Of a stretch of 64,000 nt of DNA, positions 27,737 through 40,490 are shown in pieces. A model generated the notes under the pieces. That model did not search any database and had not been told where the DNA came from. It saw only the letters and a program-made list of their open reading frames with translations. How positions within the stretch are numbered: position 1 is the stretch's first letter; the number at the start of each line of letters is the position of its first letter. The stretch is from Medicago truncatula (taxonomy: Eukaryota > Streptophyta > Magnoliopsida > Fabales > Fabaceae): positions 29,595,292 to 29,659,291 of the forward strand of contig NC_053049.1 in assembly GCF_003473485.1 (NCBI RefSeq), written 5' to 3'. A program made the translations under genes and the position numbers.

Positions 27737-30700
27737 TTAAAAGGACACTGAGGGTGAAATTTTGAAGTCTATATCCCACAGTTCAAATGCTCCGTTAACA
27801 AAATCGTAATGTGCACCTTTCAAAGCAATTGTTTTCTTCACGACAGCATCTCTCACGAATGGATAAGTCAGTAAGTTCCCCAGAGATACATTAACAGCTT
27901 CCTGTATTGAAGAAAAGAGATAAATAAAGAAACTTCAATAGGAGATTACATGATTAGGGCATCCAAATTTTCACATATATATTGAGAAAAATAGGTAGCA
28001 TATTCAATTCAATGCATCTATTTTATGTAATGATGTATCTACAATACAAGTGTATAGCAAAATAGTCCCTCTATTTTTCAAATTGACAAATCCATTACTA
28101 CGAGTATATCTTGAAAGCCAAATAGAGCTTTCATCTCTTTATGCCGTCTTTCCCAATTCTTGCCATCAAGAACTGAGAATGTATTGGGGAGACCATTACT
28201 AAGAGTCATCGTTGCAACAGATGAAGTTTAAACCCTGAATTTTTGAGTTCTAACCACCCATAATCGAGCTCGTGATACCAATTTGTTAGAACAACTATAG
28301 TGACAACGATTGCTTGCACACCAAGAAAGAGGAAAACTCTACATTATGAGAGTAAGATTATAGAGTTTTTATGAAACTTCTATTCTATAGATGAGTGAAG
28401 TGAGTGCATCATACTACACACAAGTCTCTTTATAGCTAAGGTGGTGTCATGTATCTAGAGCTGTCAAAAATGGGCCGGGCTCATGGGCCGGCCCATTGGC
28501 TCATATTTTTGGGTCGGGCCTAAAAAACTAACCAAAAAATGCGCTCGGGTTTTTTCGGCCCAAGCCCATTTGGGCCAGACAAAAGTTGGGCCGGGCTTTG
28601 GGCCGGCCCATTGGCCCATATTTTATTTTATTTTTGTTAAAAAACAACATATTTTTTAAAAAAATTATCAACTAATTTAAAATTTATTAACAAAAAAATA
28701 TTTAAATAAATAAACTTAATAAATATGGATGAATTTAGCTTACAGTTTTAAAATTTTAAAGTTTATAAATTATTAATTTGATTTAATTGAAAGAATAATC
28801 TTGAGTTTAATTATTATTCAATGTTAATGTAAAAATTATTTATATTTTTATGTCCATCCAATCATATTTTAGCAAAAAAATAATGGTGAGTATCTAATAC
28901 ATAAGAAAATATATAAAAAAAGCGAATAAAATTTAAAAATAAAACATAAACGGGCCAGGCCGGGCTGGCCCATGGCCCACCCGGGCCGGGCTGGGCTCTA
29001 GATTTCACGGCCCAATCATAAACAGGTCGGGCCGGGCTGGCCCATTTCTATAGTCGGGCCTCTCGGGCTTGGGCCGGGCTGGCCCATTTGACACCTCTAC
29101 ATGTATCTCAAGTAAATAGCTTAAAAATACTTGAGATTATTGATATATATAAATCTTCATGTTTGTAATTTAAAAATCAATAATATTAATATCCAAGAAA
29201 AAATTTAATCAAGTGGAGTAACAAACTAAGGAATGATATGTCTTAAAACTTAAACTAGAGACTGATGTGGGACATATACTTGCCTTCTCCAAGTTGGTAC
29301 ACTGCTCTGAGAAATCTGAGTTGCTTGCTTCTTTAACTTTTGACTTTGCTGGATTACAAATTTGGACCCACTGCTCTATGAAGTCACTGTATGATCATAG
29401 ACAAAGGTAATTATTTTCAAGATCATTATGCTTTGTTACTTTTTTTCACCAAAAACCCAGGTGTTTTTGTATAATAAAAATCATCAAAGACCAACAAGTC
29501 CACTGACTAGTGGATGATATTTAAACAATCCTCATAAAAAATTGTCACAAAATGGTTGTATAAATATAATTTCTACAGCAAAAAACTATTATTTACACTT
29601 TTTTTAACTTTTATGGAGCCTAGCATGGTAGCATGATTTATGATACTTGTACTACTAATCATTTTAAGACCATAAAAGAAATGATTTTTAATCAGGATCA
29701 CACCAAGTTAACTAAAAGCTACGAAAATAGTTTATAATTTTTAGGTTAAATTACACGGGAGGTCCTTTAAGTTTGAGTTTGTAACAGATTGGTTATTTAA
29801 GTTATTTTGATCACACATAAGTTTTAAGTTTGAGTTTGTAACAGATTGATTCTTTAAGTTATTTTGGTCACACATAAGTCCTTTAAGTTTGTAAATGTTT
29901 TCAATTTAGTCCTTCTGCCACATCATCGTTTGGGTTAACAGAATGACTAAATTGAAAACGTTTACAGACTGAAAAAACTTATGTGTGACCAAAATAACTT
30001 AAAAAGATCAATTTGTTAGAAACCTTAAACTTAAAGGACTTGTGTGTGATCAAAATAACCTAAAAACCAATCTATTACAAACCTCAAACTTAAAGGACCT
30101 CTGATACAATTTAACCTAATTTTTATGATATGTAGTTTTGCTTTTGGAATATATACCATATGTACTTTAGATGTGTTAGAGTACTCATTCATTTAGCAAA
30201 ATTAAAGTCAATTTAATCCTTATAATTTCAGATATCAAACTAATAGTTTATAGACTTATACCTTGCGGTGGTCCCATCATCTGGGATGGACATGAGACCC
30301 TTTATACCTCCACAGCAACTGTGTCCAATAACCACAATATTCTCCACCTGTAACACATTCCCTTTAGCATATCAACAACAAAGGGATTGCAATTTATTTT
30401 TAAAGGCCATTAATTATGTACCACTAATACCAACTCATTTTCTCCTTATCCTTTACAACTTACTCTATGATTCTGAATGGAAGGTGTGAGGGTAGGGTGT
30501 TTGGTTATAATTCATTGACTACAGCCTAACATGAAAAAGTATATACTAGTATATACTGATATAATTTATTACTTCGATCGTTAATTTACTAAACATTAAA
30601 AATTCAATAAGTTATCTTATTCGTTATCGGATATAAGCTAACTTATAAGTTATCTGCTATAAATTCATCTTCCATGTTGGAAGAAAAACATTCTAATTCT

Positions 30701-33700
30701 AAAGAAAAGAAAACACGCAATAGCACAAGTGATTGATCAAATAGTTCGGTCAATTGTGCATATTCCATGACAACAAACATGGTGGTTGTTGTGATTTTTA
30801 ATAATTCAAGCATAGTATTATAATTTGTAGATTGAAAATTACACCTCCCCTCCTTATTTTATGCGTGAATATTACTAAATTGTTATTTGTTTATATGTAT
30901 ATTTAATTTAACATTTTGTATTAGAAGATAAGTTAGAAGTATTAATTACGGTTATATTTGGTTCCTGTGAGCTTACCTCAGTTGGTAAGAACATTGCATA
31001 ATATATGCAAAGTTCAGGATTCGAACCTCAGACACTACCGAAAAAAAAATTACAGTTATGTTTGAAAAAAATAATAAACGTACCCTAGTAATTTGTATAG
31101 GACTTATTTATACTTAAAAGACAATTTTTTTTAAAAGGTGCTTATAATTAGAGGTCGAGGAAGTAAATACTTCTCCCCCATCCCTTTTTATAAAACCATA
31201 TAAAAAAAAAGGGTTAAATATGATTTTGGTCCCTATAAATATATCAACTTTTAGTTTTAGTCCCTCTAAAATTTTTCTTCAACTTTTAGTCCCTTAAAAA
31301 TTTTCAATCATCAATTTTGGTCCCTCCTTTAAAATAAAATCATATGTAGAATTCGTATTTTTGAATAAAATTTTGCAGAAAAATTCATGATATTATAAGA
31401 ATCTCTCCCAAAAAAATTTAGAATTTTTTAACAGAACATGAATTTAATATAAATTTTTATATTTTTGATATGAATTTATATTTTAAATATATATGACTAT
31501 TATTAAATTGTTCTTTATTTTAGATGATCTTATAATTAGAGACAAAAAAATACGATTCAATTTACAAAATTACCCATTACTTAGCATAGAGGAAAGGTAG
31601 AAATTGTGTATCATACCCCAAAGGTAGACTCAAAAGTGGGGATATGCAAGAGAAAAGGAAACATGTTCCACCACCAAACTAACTAGTACTAGCTAGTTTT
31701 CACATGCATATGTGACCCATCTCATTATAGGGAAAAGAAGAATGCTGTCTATTTATTTACCTTTAAATGTACGACTGCATATTCAATGGCAGCACCTGTT
31801 CCTGAATACTTGCTCTGCAGTACGTTATTAATAGAATAGAAAGGTTATTCAAACTACAATTTGATGACAAATTTAAGTAGCAAGTTTTAAATTGTTTTTC
31901 TACATGACATAGTAAAATATATTATGGACAAATTAAGGTTAAATTAACCTTGTCATATGGTGGAACCATGTTGGCAATGTTACGGACCACAAAGGCTTCA
32001 CCAGGTTGAAAATTTAGAACATAAGATGGGCAAACTCTTGAGTCTGAGCAGGCGAAAACCAGAAACTGCAAGTTGGGAAATGCAAAATTATATAACAATT
32101 ATCAGTGATTGGTTTTTAACCAAAGCATCATTAGAGGCTAATCAATCCCAACTAAGTTGTCCCGTAATCCTAGGCTTGTAGCTCGAATAAAAAAAAAACT
32201 GCAGAAATATTTGATATCGTAGGCTCAAACCCACAATGCTCTTTATATTCTCACATTTAATGTGTGTTTGCTTTGGTGTTTAACAAGCTTTTCGTACGTT
32301 ACAATTTACAAACACACCTCAACGTGAAAAAACATAAGCCAAAAATCCTAGCTTCTCTCGTGACGTGTGTATGGTTGAGTTCTACCGCTAAATCAAAGAC
32401 ATCATTAATGTGTGGAAGTTTCATCGCTAGACTTGTTAAAACAAACAAAATTTCCAACTAAATGTGTATATATATATAGTCATGTTAACAAATGCTCTAA
32501 AATACCGACTACTTAAATATCAAAATATTTTTGCTTTATCTTTTTGGTAAAAAAACAAAAGTTTGATATATTCACACACATAATGCATGACAAAAAATTT
32601 TTCTACCAAAATAAATAAAAAGACCTCGACCTTATAAAGGATAAGATCAATTTGATATTATATATCAAGGTTTCAATCATTCACTAATCATTATAAAATT
32701 ATCAATCATTATTTGATCCTTATTAATAGAGAGGATATCACCCACTTTCCTCTTTAAAATAAATTATTCACTTAGATGAGCACATTTTCTAAACTAATAC
32801 TATTTTCCTAGAAATAATTGGACAGATAATATTATTGAAGAAGCCATTTTCATATTAAACGATCAGGAACACTCATCAGATGTGATAACAGCCTGCACAT
32901 GCGTATGGTTGACAAAATAAGGGGCATGCAAAAGATGGACTTTATATCATTATAAGAAAGAAAAAAGAAAAAGAAAAAAAGAAGAGGTTTTTTAATTCCA
33001 CTTAAAGCATTTGTCTCTTCCCATTTGTTATATTAAATTTTCCATTTTTGGAGTTTAGAGAATAAGTATGACCCAGAAGATAGCCCAATGGGGAATTAAG
33101 AAGACTAAGTTAATTATGGCCGAATCTAATAATAGACAGTTGCTTTTCTGACGTCCAATATGTTTTTTTTTTTTGAGGGAGACATAAATAAATGACTAAA
33201 AAATTCAGTGGTTGTTAATAGCTGCCGGATTTCTAGTTATAAGCTACCACAGGTGGTATTTTAGTATTTTACTTGTGTTTTTAAGAAGTTTATGATGTAA
33301 AAAAAGAAATTATCCTAATAACATGGCTGACCTTTGGGCTCTGGCCTTTGGCAAGTTCACCATACAGTTCTGGTTTTTTCCTGAAAAAAATAAGCAGACA
33401 ACAAAATTAATAGTATTTTAAATAAAATGAATTATCCATGTTGAGTATAGCATATACGCCATGTTGTCAATAAAAAAAACATATAGGCCTTATTCCTTGG
33501 CAAACAGAAGCTCTACTTCCTCGGTATCCTTTTATAATCACGTCTTTTACTCTTTTTACATATAAATATGTTTATAAATAATAATAAATCACATAGTAAA
33601 TTGTATATAGATTGTTCTCAAGAACATAGTTCAATTGGTACGAACATCGTATTATATAGGCATGAGACGGAGTTCAAACATAGGATTTTCAACTTATTCA

Positions 33701-35578
33701 CCTCAGTGAGTGAATTTCTACCCACTAGGTTATTTGACTCAAAGAAAATTGTATATGAACTTATATTTAGAGACAAAAAATTTCTTCAAAAAGGTATGTA
33801 AGAAAAAGTCATAATTTTAAAATTCATACTAAATTCTATTTTTCAAAATCACACTCTGTCTATTCTAAGGATGTACATGGGTTGGGGTTGGACCAATTTT
33901 AGTTAAAACATCACCCCAAATCATATAGGAAACCCTAGTTTGGGTCTGGTGCGAGAATCACCACGTATAGTTTTGGATTAGTTTGGGTAAAAACAACTTT
34001 ATTTTCGGGTCGGTATTAGGTTAGCCACATACTTTTTAATTAATCTCATTGTAACTAATGAGCCATCATATTCTTTACAAAAAAATAAAAATTTATCCAA
34101 CCTTATTTTAAGGTAAAATATGGTGTAACATATTTTTGTTTTGCTCAAATATACAAATAGTAGTATGAATATGAAGTTTTGACACGTGAGTTCATTATAG
34201 AATAAAAATTTGTGAAATAAGAATAACTCTTTTCTTTCACTAATCCTCTATTGTTTGGTAACAAAAAAAAAACCTCCATTGTTTTGTTTGTGTTAGGTTG
34301 AAGGAGTTCCAAATTATTCAAACCAAAAAGTAGATTGATAAATCAAATTCATCGATTACCCGACCCATTCTTTATGGATTGAGTGAGTTGAACGTGTTGA
34401 CCCAAATCATATACACCCTTACTTACAAGAACTTTTCTTTCTTGAAATACTCGAACCCACTTCGAATTCTTTCATCCGGGTTAAAACCATCCGACCCAAC
34501 AGCAACCAGCTCCGTCGTCAACTGCTTGATCTTTGCGGCGGCAACATGTCCGAGGTCAGCTTTCTCGCTGCAAAAAAGATTTACTAAAAGTCATAAACGA
34601 ATCACATCATGAGGGACCCATTGACAGGTTAGGGCCTGCCTACTGCCAGCGTCCTACCTATACCTCTAGTCTCTAAGTCAAAACAGAAAAAAAACTGCTG
34701 TTTTTGGTAAATAAGCATTTCCCTTGTAAATAAGCATCATTAACAAAAACACACCTAAAATGAAGGTCAATTCATATTTTTTAATGAAACATAATTATTT
34801 TCTTTTAATTTTATTTTAAATATTAAAATTAAAATATCATTTGAAATGAAATATAAACAAAAAAAGATAATTGAAAAATTGATGTACGTAGACTAAATTT
34901 TTTACCACGTACATTGAGTTACCATTTTGTTTGTATTTCATTCTAGATGGAATGCTATACTTATTATACTTATTTTAGAGGAAATTGTTAATATTTGTAG
35001 ACATCCAATTAATTCATATACACAACAAAAATATTTTGTAAATGTTCTTTATATACTCAGACAAAAAAATATTGCATGGACATTGGATATATGATGAGAT
35101 GGTTCAAACATGCAATTCTTCACTTAACTTTAATGTGTTAATCTCAAATCATTAAAGCCTAAACAAAACATTCCAAAAAAAAAAATTAAAGCCTAAACAA
35201 CTGAATTTTGATTTGGTGATAGTAAAAAAAGAATTATACTTATGTTAAAATTATCTATAAAAAAAAAATAGATACTACTATCATATCAATATAAATAAAT
35301 TAATTTATACAATCAAGATATTTTTTTTATAGGGTTTAAGATTATAAAAAGTTCTGACAATTAAGGATTATTGATATGGGTGTAGGAAATAAAGAAGGAA
35401 ACTGAAACACAAAACGACAACATTAACGATGTTTCTTATTAAGGAATAATGACTGAACGCAAACGGTGGTGTTTTGTTTTGTTTTGTTGTGTTGTGGGGT
35501 AAGAAAGTTGATAAGATTCGTTAACCTTAGAAGCTTCGTCAACTCTGCAATGGCCTCCTCGTATGACTCTCCTGCCAT
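27737..35578 (-). CDS. Beta carbonic anhydrase (BCA4-like), 255 aa, eight exons
   Basis: Exons are 35578-35526, 34567-34427, 33380-33332, 32065-31949, 31814-31761, 30347-30262, 29386-29284 and 27901-27737; they join in frame to 255 residues. The enzyme hydrates CO2 to bicarbonate. The zinc ligands Cys87 (in FACSDSR), His147 and Cys150 (in GHSCCGG) and the Asp89/Arg91 pair are all present, as is the family signature [17 protein letters not shown]. The protein begins [20 protein letters not shown] and lacks a long N-terminal transit peptide. It is closest to the cytosolic/plasma-membrane BCA4 group (At1g70410), not to plastid BCA1. A further 5' exon that extends the N-terminus in some transcripts is possible. 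Seven introns contain several MITEs. The last intron has a GC donor (AAG|GCAAGT); the other six use GT. Confidence 0.96.
28456..29099. mobile_element. hAT-type non-autonomous element, 644 bp, intronic
   Basis: The ends are TAGAGCTGTCAAAAATGGGC and GCCCATTTGACACCTCTA, with a perfect 8-bp duplication CATGTATC at 28448-28455 and 29100-29107. Subterminal regions are packed with GGGCCGGGC/GGCCCA words around an AT-rich core. It lies in the last intron of the carbonic anhydrase gene. Confidence 0.92.
29744..30116. mobile_element. Mutator-like foldback MITE, 373 bp, intronic
   Basis: The ends GGTTAAATTACACGGGAGGT and CTGATACAATTTAACC form inverted repeats. A perfect 9-bp duplication TAATTTTTA lies at 29735-29743 and 30117-30125. 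Internal TTTAAGTTTGAGTTTGTAAC words occur in direct and inverted copies. It sits in intron 6 of the carbonic anhydrase gene. Confidence 0.9.
30965..31049 (+). repeat. tRNA-derived SINE with short poly(A), intronic
   Basis: GTGAGCTTACCTCAGTTGGT (A-box-like) and AGGATTCGAACCTC (B-box-like) are followed by a run of A. It lies in intron 5 of the carbonic anhydrase gene and is too degenerate at its arms to be a working tRNA gene. Confidence 0.6.
31211..31483. mobile_element. Half of a Mutator-like foldback MITE, intronic
   Basis: It starts GGGTTAAATATGATTTTGGT and runs through TATAAATATATCAACTTTTA, matching the left half of the element at 42814-43278. The matching right end is not seen, so this copy is truncated. 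Confidence 0.7.
33611..33765 (+). repeat. SINE-like tRNA-related fragment, intronic
   Basis: CTCAAGAACATAGTTCAATT and GGTACGAACATCG resemble an A-box segment, and GAGTTCAAACATAGG a worn B box. It lies in intron 2 of the carbonic anhydrase gene. Confidence 0.35.
33869..34419. mobile_element. MITE-like element next to a carbonic anhydrase splice donor
   Basis: GGATGTACATGGGTTGGGGT on the left and GACCCAAATCATATACACCC on the right form imperfect inverted ends. The right edge lies about 5 bp from the exon 2 donor at 34426-34425. No convincing target-site duplication was found. Confidence 0.5.
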
Positions 35579-36283
35579 GTCAACCTTCTACACACAAAAA
35601 ATTACAGTTTTTATTGGTTATGATACAACCTCTAAAAAAAATTATTTCATAGATAATAAAATGGCATGAATTATATATTTATGAATGGGAGAAATTATAT
35701 AACGATAAAAAATGGTATGAACTATGAAGGATGGGAGGTATATATATCAATGGAACAGTCACCTTTTTGTTTCTATGAATGAACAGAAAGCAAAAGAGAT
35801 TGTGGATACTTAGTCACCAATTTGATTTGAGGGTCCCCTTGAAAGAGAGATAGTACTAGAATGCGTATTGTGTGACACCTAAGGTAGGGTATTAATATTA
35901 GTGCAGAAGCATTCACACATACACCCCCACCGAAACTTGCTTACGTTATGAGCATAGGAAAACATAAATGTATGATTTATGACTATAATTGGGATTTTTG
36001 TAACTTTGCACATTTGTTTTCCTCTTCTGCTTCATCAACGACACGTTATGCTGGCTTTCCTCCACTTTTTATTTATTTTTACTTAATTGCATTTTGGTCC
36101 TTATATTTTTATCATTTGTAGAATTAACTTCCTATTTTAAAATTTGGCAGTTTTGATCCATCTATCATGTTTTTGAACTTTAAAAAAAGTGATGTGATAT
36201 GTTTTAAAAGTCGTGGTACTCCACTGTCTTAAATTAGGAGTCTGCTTTCCTAATTTCCCTTGTCTCAAATGATTTGTCCTTTA
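35579..36283. other. Upstream region of the carbonic anhydrase gene
   Basis: A minus-strand TATA-like GATATATATACC lies near 35738-35749, about 160 bp before the ATG. Nothing else was recognised. Confidence 0.4.
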
Positions 36284-36370
36284 ATTTTTTTTTGTGGTTG
36301 TCGGAGTTTGAACCCCGGACTTTGCATATATTATACATTGTTCATACCAACTGAGTTAAACTCACGATGA
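36284..36370 (-). repeat. tRNA-derived SINE, minus strand
   Basis: Read on the minus strand it has TGAGTTTAACTCAGTTGGTA, then GGGGTTCAAACTCCGAC, then a poly(A) run. It belongs to the same family as 30965-31049. Confidence 0.6.
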
Positions 36371-36835
36371 CTGATTTGTCCCTTTAATAATACCAATACA
36401 ACATTTATTATTCTTAGAAAACCTTTTAAGCATCCAAAAATAAAAAAAAAATATTACATTGAAAATTGTGTAGTTATAACTTTTAAATGTGTTTTAACTT
36501 GTACTTTTAAGATAAAATTTCTTTTTGTAAGTTCCTTAAACAATGTCTTTAGGACACTTGTTAGCAAGACTTTATAACAAAATGGCTTTGCATATGTATT
36601 GGTAAGGACCGATAAAAAGTAACTAAATCAAAGGTAATTGAAATAATTTTTTTTATAACAAAACATATTTTTTTTTATATGTAACATCAAAATAAGACTT
36701 TTTTATAATGTCCATTATTGTTTATATTTTCGTGGATTATTTCTCCTATTGTTGTGAATTGTTTCTATTGTAATGGAATTTGACTAATTTTGTTAATTGA
36801 TAATTTAATTAATATTATAAAAATGATAAATTAGG
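36371..36835. other. AT-rich, nothing recognised
   Basis: No coding or bounded repeat was recognised. Confidence 0.5.
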
Positions 36836-37167
36836 GTGCCGATCCCTAAAAGGCACTAAACGGAAAAAGAGTTATCCCGTAAAGGGCTCTAAAGTCAGAA
36901 AAAATGTCAACCCCTAAAGGGCTTTGAACATAAAAAGGCATCAACCCCTAGAGGGCTTTGAACGCAAAAAGAGTCAATCTCTGAAGGGATCTGAACTCAT
37001 AAAAAACGTCAACCCCTAGAGGGCTATGAACGTACAAAAACTTCAAGCCCTAAATGGTTTTGAATGTACAAAGACGTTGACCCCTAAAGTGCTCTGAAAT
37101 AAAAAATGGAGTCAACCTCTAAAGGGCTATGAACTTAAAAAACAAGTCGACCATTATGCAGGCTCTA
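36836..37167. repeat. Tandem repeat, about 35-bp unit, nine to ten worn copies
   Basis: The phrase GTCAACCCCTAAAGGGCTTT followed by GAAC and an A-rich tail recurs every 33-35 bp. The copies differ at several positions. The array is cut at its right end by the LTR starting at 37168 and continues for a few bases after it (CTCTGAACTTAC at 39278). Confidence 0.85.
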
Positions 37168-39277
37168 TGTAACACCCCGTTTTTCCAATATACAAATTTC
37201 TTAAATCATTTATCAGAGTAAGCATCATAAACAACGGGATATCACATATAACATAATCCAAAATAGTTAAATAATAATTTAACCCAATATCTTAAACATT
37301 GCAGCGGAAATTATATCATAATCATAAAACGTTTTGGCACGCAGGCCCCGTCAAAATATTTTCAAAAGAGTTAGTTCAATAAACAGATAGCATAGTATTC
37401 ACGTAATAAAACGAAGCATGCATAACATATAGCCCCATCCCGTTACGTATCAGAGCGACCTAGACGACACAGTGAAGGCAAGGCCACTCACGACGACAAC
37501 TGCACACTAAGCACGATCACCTGCAAGTTACCCATACGAAGGGCAACATTTTCAAGCAGAAGGGGTGAGATTTCATAACAAAATAATGTTAATCAAAGTA
37601 ATTCGAATCATAATTAACATTAACATCATAATCATTCTTAAATAACTTTGCATATTCAAATAACAAGTATCACGTATTCACATATTCGATTGTTGTCAAC
37701 AACATAGCATTATGGACATGACAATGTGACAATGCTCTTAGACTCCTCCTTATATGCATGTGGTACCAATCGTCATCATAAGTATTAATATACTTTAATC
37801 ATGCGGAGGACAAAGCTCCTATAAATCGTGCGGAGGACAAAGCTCATAATAATCGTGGTGAGGACTAAGCTCAATGAAATGCTATGCATGGACTCTTATG
37901 AACAAATCACGTAATCAACATATCAACATGCATCCAATAATTTGGAGCTAAACGTCATCATTTCATCATATATATATATACACATTATGCACTTAGTTAA
38001 ATAACAGCAGCAGCATAATCAAGTCACATAACAGGATGATATCATTATATCAAAAGTACATCAATTGCATCATAATTAAACTTCCATAACTTACATAATT
38101 GTACAACACATTAATTCATGTCCAATTAGTATCAACATGTCTTAAACAGCTTTACAGACTGCATTAAACGTCATCATTAGGTCTCATTATCTTAAGGGGG
38201 GTTCACTCTTGATCCAAACGTGCGACGCAGATCGCACAACACTCAAGACACTCAAAGCTGGAAGTGCTCGCGAGGCGAGAGTTCTTACTCGCCATGGCGA
38301 GTACCAAACAATTCCCAAACTAAAGCTGTTCTGGGTTCAATCTTGCCCTACATTCATTCCTAATCACTACTAGGTATGTTCAAGCACTCAGAGGCACTCA
38401 AGGTCCAACTAAAAAGGTCGAAACACAAAATCTAACATGCTCTCTGCCTTAGCTCGCTATAGCGAGTAAGGTTGCTCGCTATGGCGAGCGATACCAAAGG
38501 AACTCGCGAGGCGAAGGGAAAGGGCTCGCGTGGCGAGCGATGAAGATCATCACTCGCGAGGCGAGGATCATAGCTTGTCGTGGCGAGCGATGAATGTCGC
38601 TACGGCCAGGCTTCCTATTTTCACAAAAATCCGACGATTCACATGGTTCTAAGCCTAGTATTGATTCCAAAGTTTGTCCTAAACATAATCTAAGGTCCAG
38701 GAACACTTTCTACAACAATTTAATCAATTCCTACCGTTTATTTATCAATTTTAGGGATTTGACCTAGTTTTCATTTTCTCCAATTAAATCCTAATTCTTG
38801 CTAACTAATCATCAGAATTACATTCAATTAACAATACTGAGTTATTAGTCTCACCCTTACCTTAATTTGCAGAAATCGCAGCTCTCCCTCTTGGTTTCTC
38901 TTCTCTTGGCTTTTTCTCCCTTTTCTCCAAAAACGTACGTACAACAATGTTTTTCTAAAGCTAGGTCTAACCCTTTTATATCTCCTCTTAATTACTTATC
39001 TTATCTCACTTTCTCCCCCAAAACTATCTAAAATATCAAAACAGCCCTCAACTAAATATTTTATATTATTTTCAAATCTTTATTTTATTTAATAATAAAA
39101 TAAATCCCTTAATCTTATCAAATCTTCCAAAACTCATAACTTATCACAATATCAACTAAACCATCAATATAAACGTAAATCATTCAAATCATACCATAAT
39201 CATGCATATATTATATAAATATAATATAATCGCCTAAACTCGGTTTAAATAAACAATTAACGAAAGTGGGCGTTACA
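37168..39277 (-). mobile_element. Solo LTR, 2.1 kb, Ty3/gypsy-like (possibly Tekay/Del), fossil
   Basis: On the minus strand it starts TGTAACGCCCACTTTCG and ends GGGGTGTTACA. The flanks CTCTA (37163-37167) and CTCTG (39278-39282) fit a 5-bp target duplication with one change. A TATA box (GAGATATAAAAGGG) lies near 38975-38988. No internal coding region is attached, so it is a solo LTR. The family resemblance to Tekay/Del LTRs is a guess from the termini and length. Confidence 0.85.
38264..38605. repeat. Cluster of GCGAG/CTCGC words inside the LTR
   Basis: CTCGC(T/G/C)ANNGCGAG-type short palindromes occur about eight times in 340 bp (for example GCTCGCGAGGCGAG, CTCGCTATAGCGAG, GCTCGCTATGGCGAGC). 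They are far richer in CG than the surrounding DNA. Confidence 0.8.
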
Positions 39278-39299
39278 CTCTGAACTTACCCGCAAGGTA

Positions 39300-39465
39300 A
39301 CTGAAGGTGAGGAAAACACAAAAAGGGGTTGAATTGTGTTGGTTTTTTCAGAAACTTTTCCTAAGTGTTTATCAAAACAACTCAAAGTCTGATCAGAAGC
39401 AAAGTTATATCAAAGTCTGAAACATAGTATGTAGCGAAATCAAATCACACGCGCGCGCACACACA

Positions 39466-39517
<52 letters not shown>

Positions 39518-40490
39518 AAGCAAATCATCATGTTTTACCTCACAATTTGAGGTTAGTTCAGTCCCCTGCAACTTTCAAGAGATTTTTCACTATAGTCACA
39601 CAAGATTACAATTTGCTCAAACACACAATAAGAGTTTTTCTTTTCTCAAACACACAACTATGAGACTTCTACAATTTATGTTTAATCAAATAAAAGAGAT
39701 TGTTTTTACATTTGATATACAACCAAAGGTGTAAGAAAGTTAAAGTGAAAATGACTTCTAAATACTTAAGAAATTCTAAGATTGAAAGCTTGTAAGAATT
39801 TCTTAGAATTTTTAATACACTTGTAATATTATAGAAGTCTTGTTGTTTTTATTCAACTTCTCAAGTCCTTGTATAGCAAAGAATGAGAGAGCAGTTGTAG
39901 AAGAAGTGTCGACACATCAATTAAGTCCTTGAGAAGCTTGATCAAAGACGTTGAGATGTTGCCTCAAATGGATAATGTCGTTGAGTAGTCATTCAAAAAA
40001 TCCCTTTTTTTTAATAGAATGATCTGTTACATTCTCTTTGTCCTTGACTTTCCTTTTTTGTTTATGCTCATTTTTAGAAGACGACAAACTGTACTAGTTA
40101 GAGTCTAATAGTGGCATTCCTTCAGAAGAAAACAAACTGAGTTAGAGTCTTCAATTCGTGACGTCATCTTCATATGTTTCATTCTTAAACTGAGTTAGAG
40201 CATTTTTATCTACTCAATATGATGCTTCTGAGTGAAAACCCTCTTCTTATCAGAGCATTGACTTTCTGGTTGACCTTTCTTCAGATCTTGTTCCAAGTCA
40301 TACGAGATTTTCTTTTGCTTCAGATGCTTTCTTATGCGTTAAGGGTATTGATGTTTCAGAACCAAACTTAACTTAAGTGTTAGAGTTTGATTTTTACTTG
40401 AATAGGCATTATTATATCCAATTGTTCTTTCAACTTTGTTATCATCAAAACTTCAAAGCATTGTTCAAAACCTATTTTAGTTCAACAATA
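39300..40490 (-). mobile_element. Ty1/copia (SIRE-like) LTR remnant, fossil
   Basis: The minus strand begins near 40490 with TTGTTGAACTAAAATAGGTT and then AAGTTTTGATGATAACAAAG, a SIRE/Maximus-like LTR start. Downstream are repeated 'CAGAAG'/'ATCAGA' words, and the left part includes AAAAGGGGTTGAATTGTGTT. A related fragment lies at 20150-20540. No intact coding region was seen. Confidence 0.5.
39446..39516. repeat. Compound microsatellite (GC)n(AC)n(AG)n
   Basis: CACGCGCGCGCACACACACA is followed by about 24 AG repeats ending at 39516. Confidence 0.95.

Noticed and set aside
30965-31049. Possible tRNA gene
   Set aside because: A-box and B-box-like words are present but the arms do not pair properly and a poly(A) follows; it is a SINE.
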